From: a virus
IMG/VR virus record: IMGVR_UViG_3300006753_000058
Coordinates: 1 to 25,984 of that record
DNA: 25,984 nt
Reading direction: 5' to 3' (one strand)
The translations under genes and the position numbers were made by a program. The notes beneath the pieces are model-generated. The model saw only the letters and a list, made by a program, of their open reading frames with translations. It was not told where the DNA came from and did no database searches. Below, piece by piece: positions 15,490 through 21,028 of this stretch. The stretch's first letter is position 1. Every line of letters starts with the position of its first letter.

Positions 15490-15687
15490 TTAGGCGATGT
15501 CATTGGCGTCCTGCTCGGCCGCCTCCCTTGTCTCAAACGGGCCCATTCGGTCGCCATCTGGGAGACATCCCGGGAATTCGGCCTGCCAATACCACCCACT
15601 TGCGGATGGGTTCCCCGTGCTCGTGACGCGGAACACGCGGAAACTTCCAAAGCTGACGCCGTCTGGACCAGTGAATCGTTGATACAT
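15490..15687 (-). CDS. Small protein, unknown
   Basis: A 65-residue protein, unrecognised. It is beta-rich at the start (SFGSFRVFRVTST) with a Trp-Tyr-Trp segment and a C-terminal helix (ETREAAEQDANDIA), an outline seen in many small phage proteins. Family D junction sets the start. Confidence 0.65.
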   Translation of the reverse strand: MYQRFTGPDGVSFGSFRVFRVTSTGNPSASGWYWQAEFPGCLPDGDRMGPFETREAAEQDANDIA

Positions 15688-15692
15688 CGTTC

Positions 15693-15956
15693 TCACTCCT
15701 TGCTGTCGCGGATGACGACATAGTCGCCACTGCCAAAGGTTACCGCCGCTCGCCCGTTACGGGTGCTCTGGGGCCACCAGTCAACGCTCCACGTTGCCTT
15801 GATTGGTTCGCCGTTCTGACGGGCCGTTACGGTAGCGTATAGGGGTCCGTCGGTAGCCTGCGATAGGCTGACATCAGTCACGCTTACGAGCGTGAACCCA
15901 ATGGCCTCGACCGCTCGCTTGATGTCGCTGTAGATGCCGCTTGGCTTGTCGTTCAT
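15693..15956 (-). CDS. Small beta-rich protein, unknown
   Basis: An 87-residue protein, unrecognised, with an N-terminal helix (IYSDIKRAVEAIGFTLVSV) and then alternating strands (LYATVTARQNGEPIKATWSV; AAVTFGSGDYVVIRDS). Start fixed by the family D junction. Confidence 0.65.
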   Translation of the reverse strand: MNDKPSGIYSDIKRAVEAIGFTLVSVTDVSLSQATDGPLYATVTARQNGEPIKATWSVDWWPQSTRNGRAAVTFGSGDYVVIRDSKE

Positions 15957-15981
15957 CGTTCTCACTCCTTGCTGGTATGGG

Positions 15982-16161
15982 TTAGTGCGGGCTCGTGTAG
16001 TCATCATCGATGTCATCCGCTCTCCGGTCGAGACGCTCAAGGTCGTCGATGAATCTGGTGATGGTGTGCTCGACACCGTGCAACCCCCATGCTCCCGGGG
16101 CGTAGGCTTTGATTAGCTTGTCGAGCGCCGCCACAAGGGCAGCGCGGTCGTCGGTCGGCAT
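15982..16161 (-). CDS. Small helical protein, unknown
   Basis: A 59-residue protein, unrecognised, made of two likely helices (RAALVAALDKLIKAY; TITRFIDDLERLDRRADDI) and an acidic end. It starts behind a slightly diverged family D junction. Confidence 0.6.
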   Translation of the reverse strand: MPTDDRAALVAALDKLIKAYAPGAWGLHGVEHTITRFIDDLERLDRRADDIDDDYTSPH

Positions 16162-16185
16162 CGTTCGTCTCCTTGCTGGCATGGG

Positions 16186-16347
16186 TTACGCGCTGTAGGT
16201 CAGCTCAAGGTCCAACGACTGGACCATAAGAGCGCGCGCGGCGTTCAAGTCGCCGTTTCGCCTGGCAGCCTCGGCCGCTTGGCACGTCTCGGCCGCATCC
16301 TTGCTCTCGAAAACATAGGTCCGCGTCGCGTAAGTTACTTGATTCAT
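16186..16347 (-). CDS. First gene of the leftward operon, unknown
   Basis: A 53-residue protein starting at an ATG with CGGAGA eight bases upstream. The sequence (QVTYATRTYVFESKDAAETC...ARRNGDLNAARALMVQSL) suggests a strand followed by two helices with Ala-rich faces. It is the gene nearest the non-coding control region and the putative leftward promoter, the usual place for a first-expressed host-takeover factor, but its function is unknown. Confidence 0.6.
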   Translation of the reverse strand: MNQVTYATRTYVFESKDAAETCQAAEAARRNGDLNAARALMVQSLDLELTYSA

Positions 16348-16368
16348 GGGTCAATCTCCGTAGTGGGG

Positions 16369-16396
16369 GTTATAGGCTCAAATGAAGGCATGCCAG
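16369..16396 (-). promoter_or_regulatory. Putative promoter of the leftward operon
   Basis: On the minus strand CTGGCA (16396-16391) and TATAAC (16374-16369) are spaced by 16 bases and would start transcription about 15 bases before the first leftward gene. The left arm of a perfect 9-bp inverted repeat lies in the spacer, consistent with repressor control. Confidence 0.4.
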
Positions 16397-16458
16397 ACTG
16401 CCCGAGGACCAGCACCGGAAGGCGCCTAGGCTCGGAGCCGGGCATACACTCATTTGAG
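16377..16458. repeat. Perfect 9-bp inverted repeat around a structured core
   Basis: CTCAAATGA (16377-16385) and TCATTTGAG (16450-16458) are perfect complements 64 bases apart. TGCCCG and CGGGCA nest inside. It could be a pair of operator half-sites or the stem of an RNA structure; its left arm falls inside the putative leftward promoter. Confidence 0.7.
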
Positions 16459-16620
16459 CGCACAACAGTCACGTTTAACGTCCCCCGATTGATAGGCTAC
16501 TTCGGGTGCTGGCAAGGCTTGCAAAGGCTTTTGACAGCTGGACGGGCCACGGTCGGTTCATTAAGCGTTTCTATGCACAGCTATCCGTTGTCGGATAACC
16601 TGACCTACTGAACAGTGAAC
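16459..16620. other. Non-coding segment upstream of the structured RNA
   Basis: No credible gene. It holds one copy of the ACGTTTA motif (16471-16477), a lone TTGACA (16531-16536) without a good -10 partner, and a perfect hairpin TATCCG-TTGT-CGGATA (16582-16597). The 5' end of the + strand RNA downstream, or a replication origin, could lie here, but I see no decisive signal. Confidence 0.4.
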
Positions 16621-17110
16621 TCTACAGGTGGGGGTGTGGACCGCGAGAGGCATCACCCTCGCACGGTACTCCGAAAAACTTACGCCTAGACCTTTGTGAA
16701 CCCTTATTCCCCCGTCGACGGTCGCCTAAGCGACTCGGAGACGGAGCGTTCACGCTGGCCTTTATGGCCCCGGCTTCTATACCTGTTCCCCATCACACGG
16801 TGGGGTTGTGACTGAGCTTGTACGCTCATCAAGGCGCCTAGTGGCGCTTGGCTCGGTGCATATTGCCTCACTTGTTGGGTTATGGGATGGGCTAGGCTCT
16901 CATCTATCCGTTCCGAGGTGCATGCTGGTGGCCGGTCTCAGCGGCTCTTATGCCCGTATCAGGTACCCTATGTTGGCGCCCACCGACTTGCGGGGACTCA
17001 CTCGGTGGATTGTCAGAGAACCGGTGTCGGTGGGTTGCCCCCTCGACGTCTATAGTTGTCTCACAGGTCGTACTTTGCAGTCAAGCGGATAAAATCATGG
17101 TGACTCAGTA

Positions 17111-17287
17111 CAACGTTTAGACTCTGGAGTCACGATGACTCACGGCGCCTTGTGACACCTTTGGGCATGGTAAACCTTGAGCAATCCCGGGGTGTTGCAG
17201 TTGTGATCACGGTTTCCGGTGGGGTGATTCGAGGTGGTGGGGGTATGGGCCTTCCCAGGAAATGGAGACCAGTCCAACGTTTAGACT
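17111..17287 (+). repeat. 13-bp direct repeat CAACGTTTAGACT
   Basis: Exact copies at 17111-17123 and 17275-17287. The shorter core ACGTTTA also occurs at 16471 and 17331. All four are on the same strand within the non-coding block, so they may be protein-binding sites or repeated RNA modules. Confidence 0.8.
17127..17141. repeat. Short inverted repeat GAGTCA-CGA-TGACTC
   Basis: A perfect 6-bp inverted repeat with a three-base centre. A further TGACTCA half-site lies at 17101-17107. It could be an operator or a hairpin of the RNA. Confidence 0.6.
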
Positions 17288-17521
17288 TCCCAAACCAGTT
17301 CAGACTCCCTCACCACCGGGGCTCAGTGGCACGTTTAGGGGCAGCCCTTCGCGCGCGGGAGTTGGGGTAACTGCTGGGGACGGGGCTGGCCAGGGGGCAG
17401 CTCTGGGAGCGCTGGTACCTGGCGGGACTGGTGGCGTCTCGGGTCGTGGGGTCGTGACGCGTAGGCATGGCACCGGGCGTGGGTGGGGGGCCTGGAACGC
17501 GGTGACCCCCCGGTGCCGAGC

Positions 17522-17541
17522 GGGTACGTGGTACCCTTTTT
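17522..17541 (+). terminator. Intrinsic terminator
   Basis: GGGTAC pairs perfectly with GTACCC around a GTG loop, followed immediately by TTTTT. It implies a + strand transcript ending near 17541, with no gene upstream to account for it on this strand. Confidence 0.8.
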
Positions 17542-17606
17542 ACGCGCCGATATTTCCGAACCCCCCTTAAAACCTGATCACACCAGGCATGAGATTGGTG
17601 ATCGAA

Positions 17607-17634
17607 GCCGATAGACCCCCAAGGTCTATTCGGC
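17607..17634. repeat. Long hairpin upstream of the rightward promoter
   Basis: GCCGA-TAGACC pairs with GGTCTA-TCGGC with a single bulged T. It lies between the terminator and the rightward promoter. It may be a second terminator-like element or an operator. Confidence 0.6.
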
Positions 17635-17662
17635 GGACCACTCGGCCATCTATATTTGGCTA

Positions 17663-17691
17663 CTGACAGTTTCCTCGATTCATGCTATAAT
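17663..17691 (+). promoter_or_regulatory. Strong sigma70-type rightward promoter
   Basis: CTGACA (17663-17668) and a consensus TATAAT (17686-17691) are separated by exactly 17 bases. Transcription would start near 17698 and run through the structured leader into the replication and packaging genes. Confidence 0.85.
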
Positions 17692-17697
17692 ATTCTT

Positions 17698-18042
17698 GTT
17701 CTTAGATGGTAAGCAGTAGTCACAGCGACAAGCGAGGATAGCTCGCGCAGTCGGTGGTTTACGCCAGTGGCCCTGAGTATACACCACCGCGTCTTCGCTT
17801 GGGGCTACGCCGCTGGTGGAAACTGTTGGTGAGGCTGAAGAGTTTCGACCTTCTAGTCCGCCGCAGAGTTTTTGGGAACTCTTCGGCTCTTACCGCTGAC
17901 TACGCTTTCGCGGTATAGCCGCCAACACTCACTCTTCCGCTATACGGTTACTCTTCCGAGAGCCGAGATTTAGACTAGTAGTAGAGGCTCGCAAGAGCCT
18001 TTAGCAAGAGCCAACAGTTGCGCCTGGAGCAGGAGAGTTGGG
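17698..18042 (+). ncRNA. Structured 5' leader RNA or small non-coding RNA
   Basis: About 345 bases between the strong promoter and the first rightward gene have no plausible frame but many helices. Several exclude each other. The helix 17833-17844/17877-17888 (12 bp with two G-U) competes with the hairpin 17860-17870/17877-17887. The helix 17884-17890/17959-17965 uses the same bases again. Hairpin 17891-17896/17910-17915 competes with 17913-17919/17939-17945, and hairpin 17732-17746 competes with 17729-17735/17795-17801. A perfect stem with a GCAA tetraloop (17985-18000) closes the region shortly before the start codon. This is the layout of a regulatory leader; a free RNA is the alternative. 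No known class was recognised. Confidence 0.55.
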
Positions 18043-18291
18043 ATGGCGAAGCGAACAGCGAGGGAGCGAGCGCGGAGCGCTGCTGCTGGTGACTGGATAG
18101 GCGGGGCTGTTAAGCGGCCTGGGCGTGTTAGGGCTTATCTTGGTGTTGGGAGGGGTGAGAAGATACCGATGGGGAAGTTACTTGCGGCTATCAAGCGACT
18201 TGAGGCAAAGAAGAGTAAGACCGCCGAAGAGCGGTCGTTACTGAGCGCACTGCTTTTGGCCAAGCGGTTCAAGAGCAAGGGAGGGGTTTGA
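18043..18291 (+). CDS. Small basic phage protein
   Basis: An 82-residue, Lys/Arg/Ala-rich protein. It contains DWIGGAVKRPGRVRAYLGV, EKIPMGKLLAAIKRLEAKK and a final helix (LLSALLLAKRFKSKG). Small basic proteins of the form GAxxxPGxLRxxLGVxxGxKIP occur in many environmental phages near replication or packaging genes; their role is unknown, perhaps DNA binding. AGGAGAG precedes the ATG. It is the first gene downstream of the structured leader. Confidence 0.75.
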   Translation: MAKRTARERARSAAAGDWIGGAVKRPGRVRAYLGVGRGEKIPMGKLLAAIKRLEAKKSKTAEERSLLSALLLAKRFKSKGGV

Positions 18292-18294
18292 AGG

Positions 18295-18996
18295 ATGGCT
18301 AGTAAAACACCGAGGCGGCCCAAGGCCCGTAAGGCAGCCGCTGCTGCTGAGTCGACTGGTAAGCCCACCGCCCGCCGGACTGATGTTATTGCTCGTGAGA
18401 GCGCGCGGCTGAGGTCTTCTGGGGAGCCGGTGAAGCTGAAGAAGAACTTCCAGAACGAGATGACCGCCGCTGACCGGATTCGGTTCTATCTGGGCCTGCC
18501 CCAGGGCTACCCGATGAATCCTGTGCTCATGGAGAAGGCGACTGCGAAGCTACATGAGAAGCAGGATGCGCTTGGTGGACTGACGCGCTTCGAGGCGCAG
18601 GTGATGTTCGACATCCACAGCGCCTCAAGTGCCCGGCGTCAGGATGAGCGCTTCTACTCCAATCCCGAGAGTGCCGAGTACTTCCGCGCCAACGCTGAGG
18701 AGTCGCTCTTGGAGTTGGCTTCGGATGATGACGACCCCATGTGGAACGCTCAGTACGCGATGGGGAGGCTTTACGGGGAGTTGCCTTCTGAGTTTAACCC
18801 AGGGTCCTATCAAATCAGTCGTTCTGGCCCAGAGGTCTTCCCCAGCCAGGAGGCAGCAGAGGCCCACATCCAGCGGAGTGGCTTCCGTGGCCCAGACGAG
18901 ACCGTGGGGCAAGCCAGGGCAAGGGCTCGCCGGGAAGCCGCCAAGCCTCAGAACCCCAGGATGGGTGGACCCAAGCGGAAGCATGGAACGTACTGA
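18295..18996 (+). CDS. Unknown protein with basic N- and C-termini
   Basis: A 233-residue protein without a recognised family. The N-terminus is a Lys/Arg/Ala-rich tail (ASKTPRRPKARKAAAAAES), the middle is mixed helical with acidic segments (LLELASDDDDPMWNAQYAMG), and the C-terminus is basic and probably disordered. It starts three bases after the previous stop. The basic ends suggest nucleic acid contact, which is inference. Confidence 0.7.
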   Translation: MASKTPRRPKARKAAAAAESTGKPTARRTDVIARESARLRSSGEPVKLKKNFQNEMTAADRIRFYLGLPQGYPMNPVLMEKATAKLHEKQDALGGLTRFEAQVMFDIHSASSARRQDERFYSNPESAEYFRANAEESLLELASDDDDPMWNAQYAMGRLYGELPSEFNPGSYQISRSGPEVFPSQEAAEAHIQRSGFRGPDETVGQARARARREAAKPQNPRMGGPKRKHGTY

Positions 18997-19172
18997 TGGA
19001 TAACCTGAGCCTCATGCTCGCTACATGCTCGAACAAGCTCTCGACTGACCGGGCTTGCCTGGAGTGTGACAAGGTCTACCATGGCTCCATTCGATGCCCT
19101 GGGTGCGGTAAGCATAGCGGTGAGCCGCTTGATTCCGATGACCCCCTTGACAGCCGAGTTGCCCTATCTTAG
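18996..19172 (+). CDS. Small zinc-ribbon protein
   Basis: A 58-residue protein starting at an ATG that overlaps the previous TGA (TGATG). CLEC (about residues 21-24) and CPGC (about 34-37) form a likely zinc ribbon (ACLECDKVYHG ... IRCPGCGKHSG). The C-terminal end covers the first copy of a repeated CCCCCTTGACAGCC element, so coding and regulatory functions may overlap here. Confidence 0.55.
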   Translation: MDNLSLMLATCSNKLSTDRACLECDKVYHGSIRCPGCGKHSGEPLDSDDPLDSRVALS

Positions 19173-19305
19173 TGTTGAAGAGTGTTCGTCTCCTTGGTCC
19201 GGCGCAGCAACGCCGTGACTCACCGGGGCTCGTGCCTTTAGGGGCGCGGGCCTTCGTTTTAGAAGGGGCTTAGATGGACACCCCCTTGACAGCCAAGTCC
19301 ATCTA
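19141..19305 (+). promoter_or_regulatory. Duplicated TTGACA elements with an operator-like inverted repeat
   Basis: ACCCCCTTGACAGCC occurs at 19141-19155 and 19280-19294. Each holds a consensus -35 hexamer; no strong -10 follows at 17 bases. The second copy is bracketed by a perfect 9-bp inverted repeat, TAGATGGAC (19271-19279) and GTCCATCTA (19297-19305). It looks like a promoter or activator/repressor site for the helicase genes. Confidence 0.45.
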
Positions 19306-19430
19306 GTCCACTCTGGCTGAACTCGCGGGGTAGCTCTCCGTTGGGTTATGGGAACTGCCCTGGCCATCTCGTCACCTTGCTCGGTCTCGGATGGTCGGGG
19401 TGGTTTTATCCACCGTCAAGGAGGACGATT
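19173..19430 (+). other. Leader of the helicase operon
   Basis: Non-coding. It holds the second TTGACA element, a stretch (19219-19256) resembling 17309-17351 of the structured RNA, a CCTTC-GAAGG hairpin near 19251-19265, the TTGGGTTATGG motif (19341-19351) and a strong Shine-Dalgarno site AAGGAGG just before the GTG at 19431. Confidence 0.5.
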
Positions 19431-19691
19431 GTGGGAGGAGAGTACCAAGAGGCCGGACGGCTTCTCGATGGCGTGCTGGCTGGACACCGCATTGAGGTCA
19501 TGCCCGAAGACCCCATCGGGGCGATCTTGATGGTGTTCAAGGCGTACAGGGACATCGGTCCTCTGGTGGCTGGCCCGACCATGACCATAGAGACGGAGTT
19601 ATACGTTCAGGAGGTTATAGCGGACCTGGAGGGCTGGCTGGCAAACCCGATCCTTCGGAGCAACGAGTTCCCGGCTGTGGGGTCTTCGTGA
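19431..19691 (+). CDS. Small helical protein before the helicase, unknown
   Basis: An 86-residue protein starting at GTG with AAGGAGG six to seven bases upstream. Upstream in-frame codons lie in the leader and are not needed. The sequence has a helix (GRLLDGVLAGHRIEVM), a hydrophobic stretch (DPIGAILMVFKAYRDIGPLV) and an acidic helix (ELYVQEVIADLEGWL). The stop overlaps the helicase ATG by one base. A helicase loader or accessory role is possible but not shown. Confidence 0.7.
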   Translation: MGGEYQEAGRLLDGVLAGHRIEVMPEDPIGAILMVFKAYRDIGPLVAGPTMTIETELYVQEVIADLEGWLANPILRSNEFPAVGSS

Positions 19692-21028
19692 TGGACCCGT
19701 TCTTCCTACCTCAGAGCACTACGGTCGAGCGAGAGGTCTTGGCCTGTCTGCTCCTCGACCCCTCCAAAACACCCTCGGTGTCGGGGCGACTCGACCATGA
19801 GGACTTCGTTAGCGACGTCAACCGCTTCATATGGCTCGGTATCCTCGGCGCCTATGAGCGCCACAGTGACTACGACGAGGTAATCCTCGAAGAGGTGCTC
19901 AGAGACCAGGGCGCATGGGGGCGTATCGGCGGGAACACACTGGTTCAACTGATGAACCGCCAAGGCTCCAACGCAATGCTCGACTCTTACGTCGACCGAC
20001 TGTTGGAGATGAGCGCCAGACGGCGGATGCATAAAGCAGCCGACGAGCTAGGCGCTATCGCGGTGGATGGGCACCTCAGCCCAGGAGAGGCAATCACCGA
20101 GGCGGAGGCGTTGGTAGGACGGCTGAGGGAGTGTGGCGAGAATCTCGTGGAGGGAGACGATGCCGGGGGCGTCGTCAGTAGCTATATGCACACCGTACAC
20201 GCTATCCAGCGGGGCGAGCAGCAGCCGCCACGTATCTCGACTGGACTCCACCCCCTCGACAAAGCCCTCGGTGGGGGATTCAGGCCAGGATGGCTCGTTC
20301 TGGTCATGAGCCTCAATGGTCACGGTAAAACAGCCCTGGCTGTCAACGGTTTCGCATGGGCGGTCGCCCAGCAAGGGCGGCCAGCCCTCATCATATCCCT
20401 GGAGATGCCCGCTGATCAGCTAGTGGGGCGCCTTATCGCCGCTGAATCCGGCATACCAGTCCAGATGCACGACCAAAAAGGCCTCAATGAGGACCAACTC
20501 GTCGCCATGACCCACGCTGCACAGAAGGTCTCAGTCGCTCCCATCCGAATCATGGGCCATCAAGCCGCTACGATTGACGCGGTGCGGCAGGCAGCGCGGT
20601 CATTCAAGGCCCAAAAGGGTGATTTGGGCATCATCGTGGTGGATTACATCCAACTCATGCGCTCTGAAGGGAAAAATAGCAGCAGAACCGAGGAGTTGGA
20701 GCGAATCAGCCGGGGACTCAAGGAACTGGCCATGGAGTTGGACTGCGTTGTGGTTAGTATCTCGCAACCAACCATGGCGGCGAAGCGAACATCGACTCGT
20801 CCGACCATTCGAGACAGTAAAGGGAGCGGAGCGATAGATGATGACGCTGACTTGGGCCTTGTGCCGTGGATTTTACGGAATGTTGATGAGTCTGCAAAGC
20901 CATGGGAAGCTGAGATAGGCATGGACAAGTTCAGGCACGGACCGAGACGCAATCTCTACCCCTCAGACGTTGAATGGGACGGTAGTAGAACGCGTTTCAT
21001 CGAGGTCGGGGCCACATTCCGTGGCTAA
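19691..21028 (+). CDS. DnaB-type replicative helicase
   Basis: A 445-residue protein with the DnaB layout: an N-terminal helical domain (VEREVLACLLLDP onward, about 1-110), a linker, then a RecA-like ATPase domain. ISTGLHPLDKALGGGFRPG leads into the Walker A loop LNGHGKTALA (about 206-215). IISLEMPADQLVGRLIAAES follows, then Walker B LGIIVVDYIQLM (about 313-325) and VVSISQPTMAAKR...RDSKGSGAIDDDADLGL. It would unwind the fork as a hexamer. DnaB usually has QLNR after the serine strand; here the segment is QPTMAAKR. No primase domain or primase gene is visible, so host DnaG may be used. ATG at 19691 (TGATG overlap). Confidence 0.92.
   Translation: MDPFFLPQSTTVEREVLACLLLDPSKTPSVSGRLDHEDFVSDVNRFIWLGILGAYERHSDYDEVILEEVLRDQGAWGRIGGNTLVQLMNRQGSNAMLDSYVDRLLEMSARRRMHKAADELGAIAVDGHLSPGEAITEAEALVGRLRECGENLVEGDDAGGVVSSYMHTVHAIQRGEQQPPRISTGLHPLDKALGGGFRPGWLVLVMSLNGHGKTALAVNGFAWAVAQQGRPALIISLEMPADQLVGRLIAAESGIPVQMHDQKGLNEDQLVAMTHAAQKVSVAPIRIMGHQAATIDAVRQAARSFKAQKGDLGIIVVDYIQLMRSEGKNSSRTEELERISRGLKELAMELDCVVVSISQPTMAAKRTSTRPTIRDSKGSGAIDDDADLGLVPWILRNVDESAKPWEAEIGMDKFRHGPRRNLYPSDVEWDGSRTRFIEVGATFRG

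Larger units (their letters stand above)
15462..16186 (-). repeat. Junction repeat family D
   Basis: Four gene starts (15464, 15687, 15956, 16161) share AGCAAGGAGTGAGAACGATG or a variant. Three of them also share the bases upstream (TAACCCATACC or similar), which include the previous gene's TAA stop. Confidence 0.88.
16621..17541 (+). ncRNA. Candidate large structured non-coding RNA (about 0.9 kb)
   Basis: No convincing reading frame, but dense complementarity. Helices include 16624-16629/16781-16786, hairpin 16643-16662, a nested stack 16696-16701/16748-16753 enclosing 16712-16716/16740-16744 and 16721-16725/16730-16734, hairpins 16757-16769, 16788-16805, 16813-16828 and 16834-16847, long-range 16979-16987/17026-17034, an 11-bp helix 17233-17243/17307-17317 with one G-U pair, and 17469-17477/17509-17517. 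The G-U pair and an intrinsic terminator at 17522-17541 both point to the + strand. Length and phage context recall GOLLD and ROOL RNAs, but I cannot assign a class. The 5' end is uncertain and no clear promoter was found. Confidence 0.55.

Noticed and set aside
11645-16186. CRISPR array
   Set aside because: The repeats are 15-20 bases, lie at gene starts with irregular gene-length spacing, and carry Shine-Dalgarno sites.
16531-16559. Promoter based on TTGACA at 16531
   Set aside because: No acceptable -10 hexamer lies 15-19 bases downstream.
16279-16611. 110-residue + strand frame
   Set aside because: It overlaps the first leftward gene and the inverted repeat, has no Shine-Dalgarno site and no recognisable pattern.
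16808-17092. 94-residue + strand frame in the non-coding block
   Set aside because: Composition is unlike neighbouring genes, it has no ribosome site, and it is covered by strong RNA helices.
17262-17570. 102-residue Gly/Arg-rich + strand frame
   Set aside because: Low-complexity translation of G-rich structured DNA; it reads through the intrinsic terminator.
17601-17655. tRNA-Pro(UGG)-like sequence on the minus strand (D-arm GGCCGAGTGG..., anticodon loop CTTGGGG)
   Set aside because: The D and anticodon arms look right, but the T-arm stem does not pair and no acceptor stem can be made. The 11-bp hairpin explains the sequence better.
17698-18042. tmRNA or RNase P RNA
   Set aside because: No alanyl-tRNA-like ends, tag frame or conserved RNase P core sequence could be found.
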